Below are positions 22,101 through 32,659 of a stretch of DNA of 64,000 nt, piece after piece (position 1 is the stretch's first letter; each line of letters begins with the position of its first letter). Under the pieces are notes generated by a model. The model was given only the letters and a program-made list of their open reading frames with translations, had not been told where the DNA came from and did no database searches. Origin of the DNA: Rhypophila decipiens (lineage: Eukaryota; Ascomycota; Sordariomycetes; Sordariales; Naviculisporaceae); the NCBI GenBank assembly GCA_033297075.1, contig MU858069.1, forward strand, positions 1-64,000. Direction: 5' to 3'. Position numbers and translations under genes: made by a program.

Positions 22101-23711
22101 TCCGAGCTCCCCGTCAAGCGCTTCTACCGCTATGTTCTCGAATCCGCGCCCAGTTTTGACGAGGCCGGCAAAGTCAGGTCTCTTGCCGCCAAATTTGCCG
22201 GTGTCCCATCCGAAACCCTCCTCATCGCCGGAATGGACGTTCCCCCTGCGTGGCTCGTCTCTTCCAAGGTATCCGTCGACGATCTGGACAATCTCCGCAT
22301 CAAGGACATCAAGGCCCGCAGGAACACAGAGCACATCGAAGCGACCTATGAACTCGAGAACATCCTGATAGAAGGCCACTCGCGCGACATAACCTCCGGC
22401 GCTGCCCCTCGCGGCGTGCAGCTCGTCCTCGCGACCGAGAAGGACCCTCACTTCGCCGACACAATCATCATGGCCAACCTAGGATTCTTCCAGTTCAAAG
22501 CCAACCCAGGCGTCTACAACATCCAACTGAAAGAAGGCCGAAGCTCGGAAATCTTCAACATCGAATCAGTCGGAGCGCAAGGCTACTCGGCCGTCCCAGG
22601 CGACGAAACAACAGAAATCGCCCTGATGGACTTTCAAGGAACAACCCTCTACCCACGCCTAAGCCGCAAGGCAGGGATGGAATCCGAAGACGTGCTAGAA
22701 GAAACCAACGCTTCCAACCCAGACAGCATCGTCAACAGGGGTCTCAAGTTCGCCGAGGGACTGCTAGGTAAGACCAAGAAGTCCCAGTCCGACATTGAGC
22801 ACGCTGAGATAAACATCTTCTCCGTCGCGAGCGGCCATCTTTACGAGCGCATGCTCAACATCATGATGGTTTCTGTCATGCGGCACACCAAACACACGGT
22901 CAAGTTCTGGTTCATTGAGCAATTCTTGTCGCCTTCATTCAAGGATTTCATCCCCATCATGGCAAAAGAATACGGCTTCAAGTACGAAATGGTAACCTAC
23001 AAATGGCCGCATTGGCTCCGTCAACAAAAAGAAAAACAGCGCGAAATCTGGGGGTACAAGATCCTCTTCCTCGACGTACTTTTCCCTCTCTCCCTCGACA
23101 AGGTCATTTTCGTAGATGCAGACCAAATAGTCCGAACAGACATGTACGACCTCGTCAAATTCGACCTTGAAGGCGCACCATACGGCTTCACACCAATGTG
23201 CGACTCGCGAACGGAAATGGAGGGTTTCCGCTTCTGGAAAACAGGATACTGGGCCAACTACCTCAAGGGGTTACCCTACCATATCTCGGCGCTCTATGTC
23301 GTCGACTTGAAGAAATTCAGGGAACTAGCGGCTGGTGATCGGCTCAGACAGCAATATCATACTCTGAGTGCGGATCCTGCTAGTCTGTCGAATCTGGACC
23401 AGGACCTGCCGAATCACATGCAGTTTAATATTCCCATCAAGAGTCTGCCGCAGGACTGGCTCTGGTGTGAGACTTGGTGCTCTGATGAGAGTCTGGGACG
23501 GGCAAAGACGATTGATTTGTGTAATAACCCGCAGACCAAGGAGCCCAAGCTTGATCGGGCGAGGAGACAGGTTCCTGAGTGGACCGAGTATGATGAGGAG
23601 ATTGCGCTGCTTGCTAAGAGGATGCGGGAGGAGGAGGAGGGTGTGAAAGAAGAGCCTGTGGAGGAAAAGGTGGAGAGGAATACCAAGAGTAGAAATCATG
23701 AAGAGTTGTAG
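19178..23711 (+). CDS. UDP-glucose:glycoprotein glucosyltransferase (UGGT), ER quality control
   Basis: This ER-lumenal folding sensor re-glucosylates N-glycans of misfolded glycoproteins so that they re-enter the calnexin cycle. There are two exons, 19178-19326 and 19391-23711 (donor gtaagt, acceptor aacag), giving 1489 aa. Residues 1 to about 29 form a signal peptide (IAQLPWGLTAAVLAALWLP...). The long N-terminal sensor region has thioredoxin-like modules. The C-terminal GT24 catalytic domain starts at about residue 1190 (INIFSVASGHLYERMLNIMM) and contains the metal-binding DxD at Asp1292/Asp1294 (VIFVDADQIVRTD) and NLDQDLPNHMQ. The protein ends NHEEL, an HDEL-like ER retrieval signal. The start ATG is the only one that supplies a signal peptide in frame. 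It is divergent from the alpha-COP gene. Confidence 0.96.
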
Positions 23712-24550
23712 GGTAGTTACTAGTAGTAACTGGTTGGTGATATATAGATAGTGTAGTAGTGATGGTGTCACGAAGCGGGCAAGCATAAAAAAAGTAGAAA
23801 TGACATGGAATGGAACAGAATTGTATGCTTGGTAAAGAAAGCAGAATGATTGTGTGTGTGTATGTAGTAAAGATCAGGGGATGAGATAGATCTCGTGCTC
23901 ACCATCACTTTTTGGTATTTAAAATTATCTTGTCATGTCGGGGTCGGTAGTAGATACTCAATGAAAGATGCCCACTACTACTTCATATCTTGACCCAGCT
24001 GTGATGATGTCTATTTCCCGTTTGCAGTGCTGTCCTTCATTCAGAGTATCCAAGGTGATCATTCGCAACCGGCGCCTAAAAGATCGGTTCAAAGAAGACC
24101 CTCTCGTTCTCATCTCCGTTATTTATATTGCTTTACTGCTTTATATGTGTCTGTGCTTTCGCAGTCTTGAAGTCATCCACAATGGTTTATCTCAGTCAGA
24201 CATGATACCATAACTCTTGAGCGCGGACAGTCCTTATTTTATATATTATCGCTATATTTCTACGCCATGCACTCCATGTTGCCTAAGAGCCTTAATACCA
24301 GTCCCGCTGAACACCATCTAACAATGCAACTAACACGTTCCAGTTTCATGCCCAAATATCAAAAAGATTCATTCCTTCTTCCTCGAGCTTCATCCCATCC
24401 CAGTTCAGACTCCATCACTCCATGCAACAACGAAAACCAAAAGGATAAAGAAATGCCAATCAGCCACCATATCGTTACCCGTATACCCATCAAGCTCGTT
24501 GTGCACTCACAACAAAACGGCAAAGAGCAAGACATCCCAGACTGACCCAG
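23712..24550. other. Convergent intergenic region
   Basis: This region is the 3' flank of the UGGT gene and of the Rad54 gene. It is AT-rich with a short TG run near 23851. Small frames on the plus strand look random. No gene is seen. Confidence 0.5.
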
Positions 24551-26968
24551 CTAATGAGAAATATACTGAAACACAGCACTAACCTCCGGCTCACCGCACT
24601 CCTGCCTCAGCAAATGATCCTGGATGGGCTTCAGTCCCTCATTGACAAAGTGGTTCCACGTGCTAGTATCACCGTACAACATAGCCTGGGCCTTGATATG
24701 CTGCCGCCCATCAGGTCGACACCGCTTGCACTTGAACGTGTCATGCGTATCGCTCGTCGTGTCCCCGCGGTACTGGAACAACTCTCTCAGACTGTCGAGA
24801 CTGAAGTGTCTCTCCACATCCTCTGCCGAGTCCACCACACACGACGACAGCGACTGCTTGTGGCTCTGGCGCTGGAAGATTTTCTCCTCTATCGTACCGG
24901 TCGCAATAAACCGGTAAACGAAACAATCCTTCTTTTGCCCGTCACGCCAGACGCGCGCGAGGGCCTGTTGATCAGCAGCGGGGTTCCAGTCTGGGTCGAA
25001 GAGGACCAGGCGATTCGCTCCGATGAGATTGAGACCACATCCACCGGCTTTGCTGGACAGTAAAAAGACAAACTCGTCACCGTTGGGATCGTTGAACTTG
25101 TCAACCAGCTTCTGTCGCTTATTGACATTCATTGTCCCGTCGAGCCGCAGAGAGCCGTAGCCGCGGTTGCGGCAAAGTTTATCAAAGAGATCAAGCGTGG
25201 AGGTGTAGTTGCTGATGAGGACGATCTTGTCATTGGTTTCAGCACGAATGCGAGCCAGCATACGGTCAAGAACCTGCATCTTGCCACTGTACCATGGCTT
25301 GATGTCGCGGTCACGTCCTCTCGCGTCTTTGGGCACGTAATCTTCGGGCCAGGTCTGTTCACAGCCCGGAAGGTCGTTGGCCAGATCCAGCAGATCAGGG
25401 TGGTTGCAAAGTTTCTTGAGAATATTAATGGCCTTGAGAGGTTGAGATCCTTTTCCACGGAGAAGCGCTTGAATGTCGGGAGATGTGAGAAAGTAATTGT
25501 ACAGATCCAACTGGAACGGCGCCAGGTTGCAGAAGACGACGTGCTCGTACTTGACCGGCAGGTATTTGGACAGGATGTCATTCGTACGGCGAATGATGAA
25601 CTTGTTGACAAGACCGAGCAGCTCAGCGAGACATTCATCACCCCGCTTCCGTTCAGCCTCGGAAGCATCGGCATCACGCCCGCGGAGAATAGGAATCTCG
25701 AAGCGTTTGCGGAATTCCAGACGTGTGCCGAGCAGGTCTGGGTTAGCAAAGCTGATGAGGGCAAAGTATTCTGACAAGTCGTTCTGGATGGGGGTGCCAG
25801 ACAGAATCACGCGTCTCGACACGTTGAGGTTGTTTAGGGCGTCATATGTCTGGCTCTCTCCGTTCTTCAGTCGATGGCCCTCGTCACAAAGCATCAGTCC
25901 AATAGACGTGTTTTTGAGTTCCTCGACATTGAGACGGAGCGTCTCATACGAGACAATGATGACGGGCCTGGTTACTGCACGGCCCGAAGCAATGGCCCAT
26001 TGACGAAGCTGTCGAGTCAGCTCTTCCTTGGAGGCCTTGCCGTCAATGGCGAAAGGGGTAATGGCGTCGGCACCTAGCCATTTGACCAGCTCGTTTGCCC
26101 AATTCTTGACCAAACTCGAGGGACAGGCCACGATTGCTTTCTGGATCGTCGACTTGCCAGCATCTGGGGACTGTTTAAGAAGAGTCCAAAGCAATGTGAT
26201 GCACTGTAGTGTTTTACCGAGACCCATTTCGTCTGCCATGATGCAGCCATTGGCTTTCTCGTCGATCATGCCTGTGACACATCTGTACATAAACTTGACA
26301 CCCTCAATCTGATGTGGACGCAAGACTTTGGCAAGTCTAGGGTCAATGACGACAGGGACGCGAGGACGCTCCCCAACGACTTGCTTCTTGATACCCAGAA
26401 TCTCTGCCAGACTCTTGTGGACGAGTGGAGCATCAACCTTGGCGACTGCCTCGGGTTCCTTCTTGTCTTGCGCTTCCTTGGGCATCTCCTTGGGCCTGTC
26501 GTCGACGGTTGGGTCGTAGAGAACAATGGCAAACTCGCCGCTTGGGTCGTGCAATGGTCTGGCAGCGAATGACGCGCCTTGCCGGAGGCCCAGCGTTGGT
26601 GGCGGGCGGTTCGGGTTATATGCAGCACTGTTCTTGTTAAGGAGCGGCACCGAAAAGCCTTTTCGAAACACGGTCATCTTGTCCTTGACCTGATAAACTG
26701 GAAATTTGTTGTTTTCTCGGTTCGCCAAGGCCAGGCGGTCGGCGTTGGTATATGGCTTGTCGGTGTCTGTCTCTCCATCCGCACCACCATAGTCGACCTT
26801 TCTCTTCTTGCGGGCAGGACGGTCAGTAGCCACTGTGCGCGTAGCGGACCCTGGGCAACTGAAGGGTTTGCGTAGCTTGTCGAGGGACTGAGGTGTTGGG
26901 AAACGACCCCGAGGCGCCGCGTTCTCCTTGTCGGCCTTTGGTGTCGATACAGCGATCGTCCTGTCCAT
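24551..26968 (-). CDS. RAD54: DNA repair ATPase Rad54 (Snf2 family)
   Basis: This is a double-strand-DNA translocase that works with Rad51 in homologous recombination. It is an 805-aa single frame. A basic N-terminus with nuclear-localisation-like RKKRKVDY precedes the two-lobed Snf2 motor. Motif I is DEMGLGKT (Lys252), motif II is DEGH, and HRLKNGESQTYDAL and SGTPIQNDLSEYFAL are typical of Rad54. The C-terminal lobe has LLSSKAGGCGLNLIGANR, motif VI WNPAADQQALARVWRDGQKK, and the Rad54-specific tail rich in Cys (FKCKRC). The ATG at 26968 is used, but it lies in atggacag, which could itself be a splice acceptor with a branch-like cgctgac upstream, so a short upstream exon is possible. Yeast Rad54 is 898 aa. 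It is convergent with the UGGT gene. Confidence 0.95.
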   Translation of the reverse strand: MDRTIAVSTPKADKENAAPRGRFPTPQSLDKLRKPFSCPGSATRTVATDRPARKKRKVDYGGADGETDTDKPYTNADRLALANRENNKFPVYQVKDKMTVFRKGFSVPLLNKNSAAYNPNRPPPTLGLRQGASFAARPLHDPSGEFAIVLYDPTVDDRPKEMPKEAQDKKEPEAVAKVDAPLVHKSLAEILGIKKQVVGERPRVPVVIDPRLAKVLRPHQIEGVKFMYRCVTGMIDEKANGCIMADEMGLGKTLQCITLLWTLLKQSPDAGKSTIQKAIVACPSSLVKNWANELVKWLGADAITPFAIDGKASKEELTRQLRQWAIASGRAVTRPVIIVSYETLRLNVEELKNTSIGLMLCDEGHRLKNGESQTYDALNNLNVSRRVILSGTPIQNDLSEYFALISFANPDLLGTRLEFRKRFEIPILRGRDADASEAERKRGDECLAELLGLVNKFIIRRTNDILSKYLPVKYEHVVFCNLAPFQLDLYNYFLTSPDIQALLRGKGSQPLKAINILKKLCNHPDLLDLANDLPGCEQTWPEDYVPKDARGRDRDIKPWYSGKMQVLDRMLARIRAETNDKIVLISNYTSTLDLFDKLCRNRGYGSLRLDGTMNVNKRQKLVDKFNDPNGDEFVFLLSSKAGGCGLNLIGANRLVLFDPDWNPAADQQALARVWRDGQKKDCFVYRFIATGTIEEKIFQRQSHKQSLSSCVVDSAEDVERHFSLDSLRELFQYRGDTTSDTHDTFKCKRCRPDGRQHIKAQAMLYGDTSTWNHFVNEGLKPIQDHLLRQECGEPEVSAVFQYISH

Positions 26969-27965
26969 TTGGTGTCAGCGATACTCTATATGAAAGGCAA
27001 TAGGTGATATGATCATACATTTTGAGCCTATGAAGCAATCAATCCCCTTGCCTTCAACCAGTCCCAGCGAGCAATAGGAGAAATTCGGTGGCAGATTGCA
27101 ATTGAACGTGTTCAGTCCAATGTTGCTTTGCGACGCGTGTGGGTGAGGAATGGTGGGGAAGGACGCGCGACTGCCTAGCACGGTGTCAGATGACCACGCC
27201 AGGTAAACTCTGTGCAAGTTAGATTACGTCAGCACCGTTACGCTTGGCAACCTCACCCAACCGCAATACCCACTTTTCCGACTTATATATACATCAATGT
27301 CCCGATTAGGAAATACCAGCATTTCTTATCAAGTCTTATTTGGACCTGGAACCAACCTTGGCTTGAGACGAGCTTTTTTCTGTGAGCTCGCTTGACGTCG
27401 AACATGTGGTCACTAGTGTTTCCACTTTCGAACATTCGCCATTTTGGCACGGTGTGAGATCAGGGTCATGCAGCGATCTGGACCTTTATTGACCTGGGTT
27501 GTGTTGGTTTTTGACCTCTTTATTTGCTCCAACCAGGCATATCATCATCCTGAACTGTATAGAAAGAAGACATCCCACTTGATCCGTTCTGTTATCAGCC
27601 AAAAATACAGGATAGTCTTCGTCCTCGGGAGGCCCTTGATCATATGCTGTCCGAGTTCGTGAGCAGGCCGGTAGCTGCCCTTGGAGCGGAGGTTTCGTAG
27701 TCCAAACAAGGTTGGCTTGTTTAGGTAGATCCATGGCGTACTGGTTCTCGGATTACTCCAAAGATGCAAACTCACCTCCCGCATCCATCTCATCCTAACC
27801 CGCACCGCAACATCACCGGCCGCCGCCGGCCACCAGTTCAGCATCCACCCCTCCCAATCATCAGAAATATTTCATCTGAACCACCCTCTTCAAGCACCAG
27901 CCACAGAATATTCACGTGGGGCCAAAAAGCAGGGTGCACGGATCATTCCCAGATTTCCCTCTGAC

Positions 27966-28021
27966 TATTTAAAGACCTCTTCTCCCCCCAAATTTTCAAC
28001 TTCTTCCCTCTTTTTTTTCCT
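27966..28021 (+). promoter_or_regulatory. TATA plus CT-rich core promoter of a possible unassigned transcript
   Basis: The string tatttaaa at 27966-27973 is followed by a strongly pyrimidine-rich block ending in a T run near 28020, then tcacc and caccag. This arrangement is typical of well-expressed fungal genes. It points rightward into 28.1-28.8 kb, about 1.1 kb before the carrier gene, so it is either a distal carrier promoter or the promoter of another transcript. Confidence 0.35.
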
Positions 28022-28190
28022 TCACCGATCACCAGTCGACAAACTAACTCCAGTCTCAGCGGGGTCTTTGGCCGAACCTCACACTTAGCAGGGTTTACTC
28101 ATACCAAAACTCCTCCCCTTCCCTTCACCAGCTTTGATTTCTAGTGCAGTCGCAAGCATTCTCGAGCTCTTATGCGCACCCTGCTACTGA

Positions 28191-28556
28191 ATGACGAGCT
28201 TGCCCTTCATCCTCTCCTTCTCAATCACTGGCTTCCGGCCAAACACGCTCCCCTGCCCCTTGGTCCCTGGACTCACTCCCTCCAGCCGATGGTGCCCGCT
28301 ACCCACTGGAAGCTGGTTGGGGGTGAAGGTCAATTCCCACTTTTATCGTGGCAACCCTTGCTGTCCGTGCTACTTCGATGACGGGCCCGGTCGGATGCCG
28401 GTTAACGCTGGCGAGGGTGTAGAACCAGTCGCATTGCACTTCTCGACACAATGGTCTAATTCACTGGGTACTGGTGACGGGTTTGCAGCGGGCGCCCTAT
28501 ATTCCATCCTAGAGTGTGTGCCGGCTGAAGTACCCCACTGCAGCATTTTTGAGCAG
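28191..28556 (+). CDS. Possible first exon of an unrecognised small protein
   Basis: I do not recognise this frame. It starts at an ATG, is open for 122 codons with a hydrophobic N-terminus (LPFILSFSITGF) and is rich in Pro, Gly and Cys. It meets a consensus donor gtaagt at 28557 exactly in phase. A core-promoter-like block lies 170 bases upstream. No downstream exon could be assigned: possible acceptors near 28598 give an intron of about 42 nt and only a short tail. It could equally be a noncoding RNA or a spliced leader of the carrier gene. Confidence 0.2.
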
Positions 28557-29119
28557 GTAAGTATCTTAACTGTTTAGGGTTGTTTTACTGACAATGAGGG
28601 CACTGGGGGCCTGGGGCTTCGGCTTCAGACCAATTTTTGAGGGCACTGGGGGCAACTTTTATTTTCATTGCAATCTGGAGCTTGTCTTTGGATGTGAGGA
28701 AGATCAGTGTTCATCTTTGGCTTTCTACCTTTTGGTTCTCTCTCAGCGTTGTTCAAGATCTGACATCTTGACGTTCCGACTGCTGGGAGGAGGTTGATGC
28801 CAAGCCATGATGATCAACAATGAATGGACCCGGCACCCCGGTTCGCTTTGAGCCGCACCGTTGAGCCCGCCCCGCCCCCACAATCTGCCCAATCCTCCAC
28901 ATCACCCCGCAGTTCACCGGCACATGTGAAAGACCCAGGACCGATATAAGCTTGTAGGATATAAGCTTATTGATGATGGCATAAAGCAGCTCTCTCAGAG
29001 GACACACTTTAGCCGTCTAACTCTTAATCGTCAAGACATCACGAACACAGGAGTCAGGACAAAGGCGGGGTGGGATCAAACCTCGGCCGAGCGGAAGCAG
29101 ACAATCTGGGCAGGCCAAA

Positions 29120-30313
29120 ATGTCCGCAGATTTCTGGGCCGGGTACATATCCGGCGCAGTGGGAATAATAATAGGCAATCCCCTCGATGTCCTCAAAGTC
29201 AAGCTCCAAGCCGGCGTCGTCTCTTCATCTCCATCCGTTCCTCGTCCTATCTTGCCAACAACAACAAACGGGACAACCTCATCCCTACCCTCCCACACAA
29301 TCCCAACGGCATCTTCATCAACAAGATCAACCAGCTACCTCCGCCCATTTCTGACAGGCACAGCAGCGCCAGTCCTAGGCTACGGCGCCCTAAACGCCCT
29401 CCTCTTCGTCAGCTACAACCGCACCGAGGCCTTTCTCAACCAAGCTCTTCTTCTTCAAGTCCATCCCACCACCTCCACAAGTCTTTCAGCAACAACAGGA
29501 TCAAACCTCTACACAACCTGGCTAGCAGGCGCAGTAGGCGGTCTCGCAACCTGGGTAGTTAGCACGCCCACCGAGTTGATAAAATGCCGGGTTCAGTTGG
29601 CCTCTTCCTCCTCCTCCTCCTCAGCACCCTCCCAGTCAAGTCCCCCCACCTCGGTATCCTCATGGTCAACAATAAAACACATCCTCCACAGCCAAGGAAT
29701 CAAAGGCCTCTATTTTGGCGGTCTCGTCACCGCGCTGAGGGATAGCATCGGGTATGGGTTTTATTTTTGGAGTTATGAGTTGACCTCTCGCTGGATGGCT
29801 TCTACCACCACACCAGGCTCAGAAGGTGCTGCGGATCCAGCGAGGGTTTTGCTTTGTGGTGGATTAGCGGGGATTGTTACCTGGGCTAGTATCTTCCCTC
29901 TGGATGTGATCAAGACACGGGTTCAGACTCAGGCGTTACATTCACATTCACCTTCGCCCCTCCCTGCTGCTGCTGCTGCTGCTTCGAGTAGTTCAGCGAA
30001 TAGGTTGGAGAGCGAGCCGCTTCTTCTAAAACACCCCGCCGCCGCGGCAGTACAAGAAGGGAAGAGGAGGCCCCTAGGAGCATGGGAAGTAGCGAAACAG
30101 ACATATGCCCAGGGCGGAATCCGGCCATTCTTTCGTGGACTAGGAGTGTGTAGTGTTCGTGCGTTCATCGTCAACGCGGTGCAGTGGGCGGTGTATGAGT
30201 GGATCATGGCTGAGCTTGGGGTCGGTAGGAATCGAAATGGGAATCAAGGCGTCTCTGCTGGGTCGACGGCCTTGAGTTCGGCATCGACGGCGGGTGGGGA
30301 GATTGTGTTATGA
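29120..30313 (+). CDS. Mitochondrial carrier family protein
   Basis: This is a six-helix inner-membrane solute carrier of the SLC25 type. It is 397 aa with no intron; the ATG follows caaa. Three repeats are marked by the signature motifs NPLDVLKVKLQ (about 21-31), TPTELIKCRVQL (about 150-161) and FPLDVIKTRVQ (about 260-270). The stretch YFGGLVTALRDSIGYGFYFW resembles carriers of the acylcarnitine/amino-acid group, but the substrate cannot be fixed from sequence reading. At 397 aa it is longer than the usual 300 or so because of low-complexity loops: a Ser/Thr-rich loop in repeat 1, SSSSSSSAPSQSSPP after the second signature, and a loop of about 50 residues with A and S runs in repeat 3. These inserts would face the soluble sides. 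It is convergent with the NYN gene. Confidence 0.9.
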   Translation: MSADFWAGYISGAVGIIIGNPLDVLKVKLQAGVVSSSPSVPRPILPTTTNGTTSSLPSHTIPTASSSTRSTSYLRPFLTGTAAPVLGYGALNALLFVSYNRTEAFLNQALLLQVHPTTSTSLSATTGSNLYTTWLAGAVGGLATWVVSTPTELIKCRVQLASSSSSSSAPSQSSPPTSVSSWSTIKHILHSQGIKGLYFGGLVTALRDSIGYGFYFWSYELTSRWMASTTTPGSEGAADPARVLLCGGLAGIVTWASIFPLDVIKTRVQTQALHSHSPSPLPAAAAAASSSSANRLESEPLLLKHPAAAAVQEGKRRPLGAWEVAKQTYAQGGIRPFFRGLGVCSVRAFIVNAVQWAVYEWIMAELGVGRNRNGNQGVSAGSTALSSASTAGGEIVL

Positions 30314-32659
30314 CCTGTCTTTTTTCCCTTCTGAGATATCCTTGCCCGATGTGAATAGTTGGTTGGATATAAATTACACATGATGGGTGGATGCAGTTGT
30401 AGTTTTCCTACGAGCTGAGGAGTAGGTGTTATGTATGTTTATAGATTGACTTGCTTGTATGAGGTACGTATCTGGCTAGACAGGTAGATTGATAGAGGAT
30501 AGAATTGCCCATCGCCCCAACGGTATATAGTACTGGACGTCTGTCTGCGTAAACAGAATATTTTTCGACCTTTGTGCTCTCAGGGTAAGTCCCTGTCTCG
30601 TTTTCGGATACTACGGGAACTTGCCAGAGTCGCACACAATGTTGCCGATAAAGGCGGGTAGTCAAACTAAAGTTCGCGAATAGTGGGAAGAAGCATCATG
30701 GCTCAACGTCTTGCCTCAGCCGTATGCACATGCAAGCTATGCTGAAAGAGCAAGTGCTTTCCGGGCCGATCCCGTTAAGCCGCAGCTTGCAGCATGTCAA
30801 AAGTTAGTCCCCTTTAAGCATGACATGACGTTTTGTAGACTACGTTATTTTCTGTGTTGCTGGGTGTGGATTTTACTTACTGAAAGATGGTGAGCCAGCA
30901 AAGCGAAAGCACAAACATATAGATGTACCAAGTGAGAGAAGTAAGCCAACCCATGTATTGTTTTTACATTCTCGTACAAATAACCCTCATATTGAACTGA
31001 TCGTCAGTGGTCAACAACCCATGGACATAAACGCCTTGCCGTCCATGAAAACACCCTGGGAAAAGGAAAGCACGACGACGAGAGAACCCAATCAGATAAA
31101 CATGCCCATTCCAAGTTCCGTAGAATCATACGAAATGGAAATGCAAATTCCGTCACATCATAACTAGTCCTCCCTCGCTTCTCATAACCAATGCTCGACA
31201 ATGATCTCACCACATAGTGTACAGTGCAAAGAAGCAACAAATTGCAAACTCCAACGCCAAACTCCGGAATTTATAACTGCCGGAAAAACTGAAAGCAGTC
31301 CTATGCTATATACATTCTCTGCCTCAACGACGATAGACTCGTTGATCAAGCAAACTTCCAGTATAAGGCTTGTCTTTGCTCAGTCCCAGAAAGAAAATAA
31401 AAGAAAGAGAAACCATCCATTCACAAGAAGAGAGAAAACTTTGGCCATCCTCTACTATCTAATACCATGGATACCTCAAAGATAAAACGTATCAGATAGA
31501 CAAATTAATGCAGTCCGCCAGCCAGAACGTCGCAAAGAGATGATCCCTTTCATCATAGTCGATATAATTCGACCACCCAAGGATCCACCGATCTGATGAC
31601 CATATGCAGGGAAAGAGCAATCTCCTTGTAACCTGATATACCCCTACCAAGCAGAGATGCCAAAAGAAAAGAAAAAGAAAAACCAGTCCTCCTCGACCAT
31701 CAGACTTGCCGAAATCGCCCATAGAAGAGAGAGAGAAAAAGGGAAACAACTGATCAGAAATATGCCAGACCCAAACTCCATGTTGATGATGACGACCTTG
31801 TGCTGCCATCCTAAAGAAAAGAAAAAGAAACCCGAGATTCGTTTAAAGCCATTACAAACAGTCGATGCAATGCCCATCAGAGAATGCATGCTGTGGTCAG
31901 GGTATCATTTCAATGAGAATCATACCGCCATGCGATGCCATGCCACGAACGCGCCCATGCCCAATCCGACCCAATGACTATTTCTGTAGCCACCAACCAA
32001 GCCCCGGTATACACCGAAGGGTAGAAGAAAGAGGTGAAGAATAAGCAGCGCCAGCCAGTCTATCCACTGTCGATGAAAGCTGGAAAACCAGTACTTCAAC
32101 GGCCAGAGCTAATGAATCACCCTGTAGAACGCATCGTGGCTGCCGGGCTGGTGGATCCGATATGCTTTTTCCTTCGTCCGTTGGAAAGCAGTTTTGTGTG
32201 GTTTCATCATCCTCGTTGTCCTCGTCAAAAGGAAATTTGCCGATCTAAAAGCAGATCGTGCTTGGTCTGTCGATAGTAATGTGTGGACCAAAAAGAACAG
32301 TATAAAGCAAATGCAATGACATGAAATGATCTGCCGCTCGCCAGTGGAACATGATCAAGGGCCCAAGTAGAAGTAAATGGTGCTGTTGAGATGATCCGTG
32401 CCAGTAGATATAACGAGTGTGAATGCCGCTGTGATGCTTGCCGAGATCGAAAAAAAAATTATAATACGTCCAGATGTCGAAGAAAAGGAGGGTCGCAAAA
32501 GTCGACAAATAACTGTTCGCTCATGGTTGAGAACAGACTTTCGCAGAGCAAGAGATCTCCATGAGATCACCAACTTGCGATATATCGACGTTATAAGGCC
32601 GACAGTGCAATACAGCAAGCCTCGTGGTGAAACAAGAGAAAATATAGCCGTCTTTTCGC
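30314..32659. other. Long convergent intergenic region
   Basis: About 2.3 kb lies between the 3' ends of the carrier and the NYN gene. The region from 31370 to 31860 is purine-rich and contains a duplicated agaaaagaaaaagaaa near 31664 and 31814. Frames here are low-complexity Lys/Glu or Phe/Ser and are not convincing. No RNA gene was recognised. Long 3' untranslated regions are the simplest explanation. Confidence 0.45.

Larger units (their letters stand above)
26969..29119. other. Divergent intergenic region between RAD54 and carrier genes
   Basis: This 2.15-kb region carries the promoters of RAD54 and of the mitochondrial carrier. Its middle part looks like an independent transcription unit (see the promoter and low-confidence ORF entries at 27966-28556). 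Duplicated gatataagctt occurs around 28940-28970, and a 15-bp repeat occurs at 28596-28610 and 28639-28653. Confidence 0.5.
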
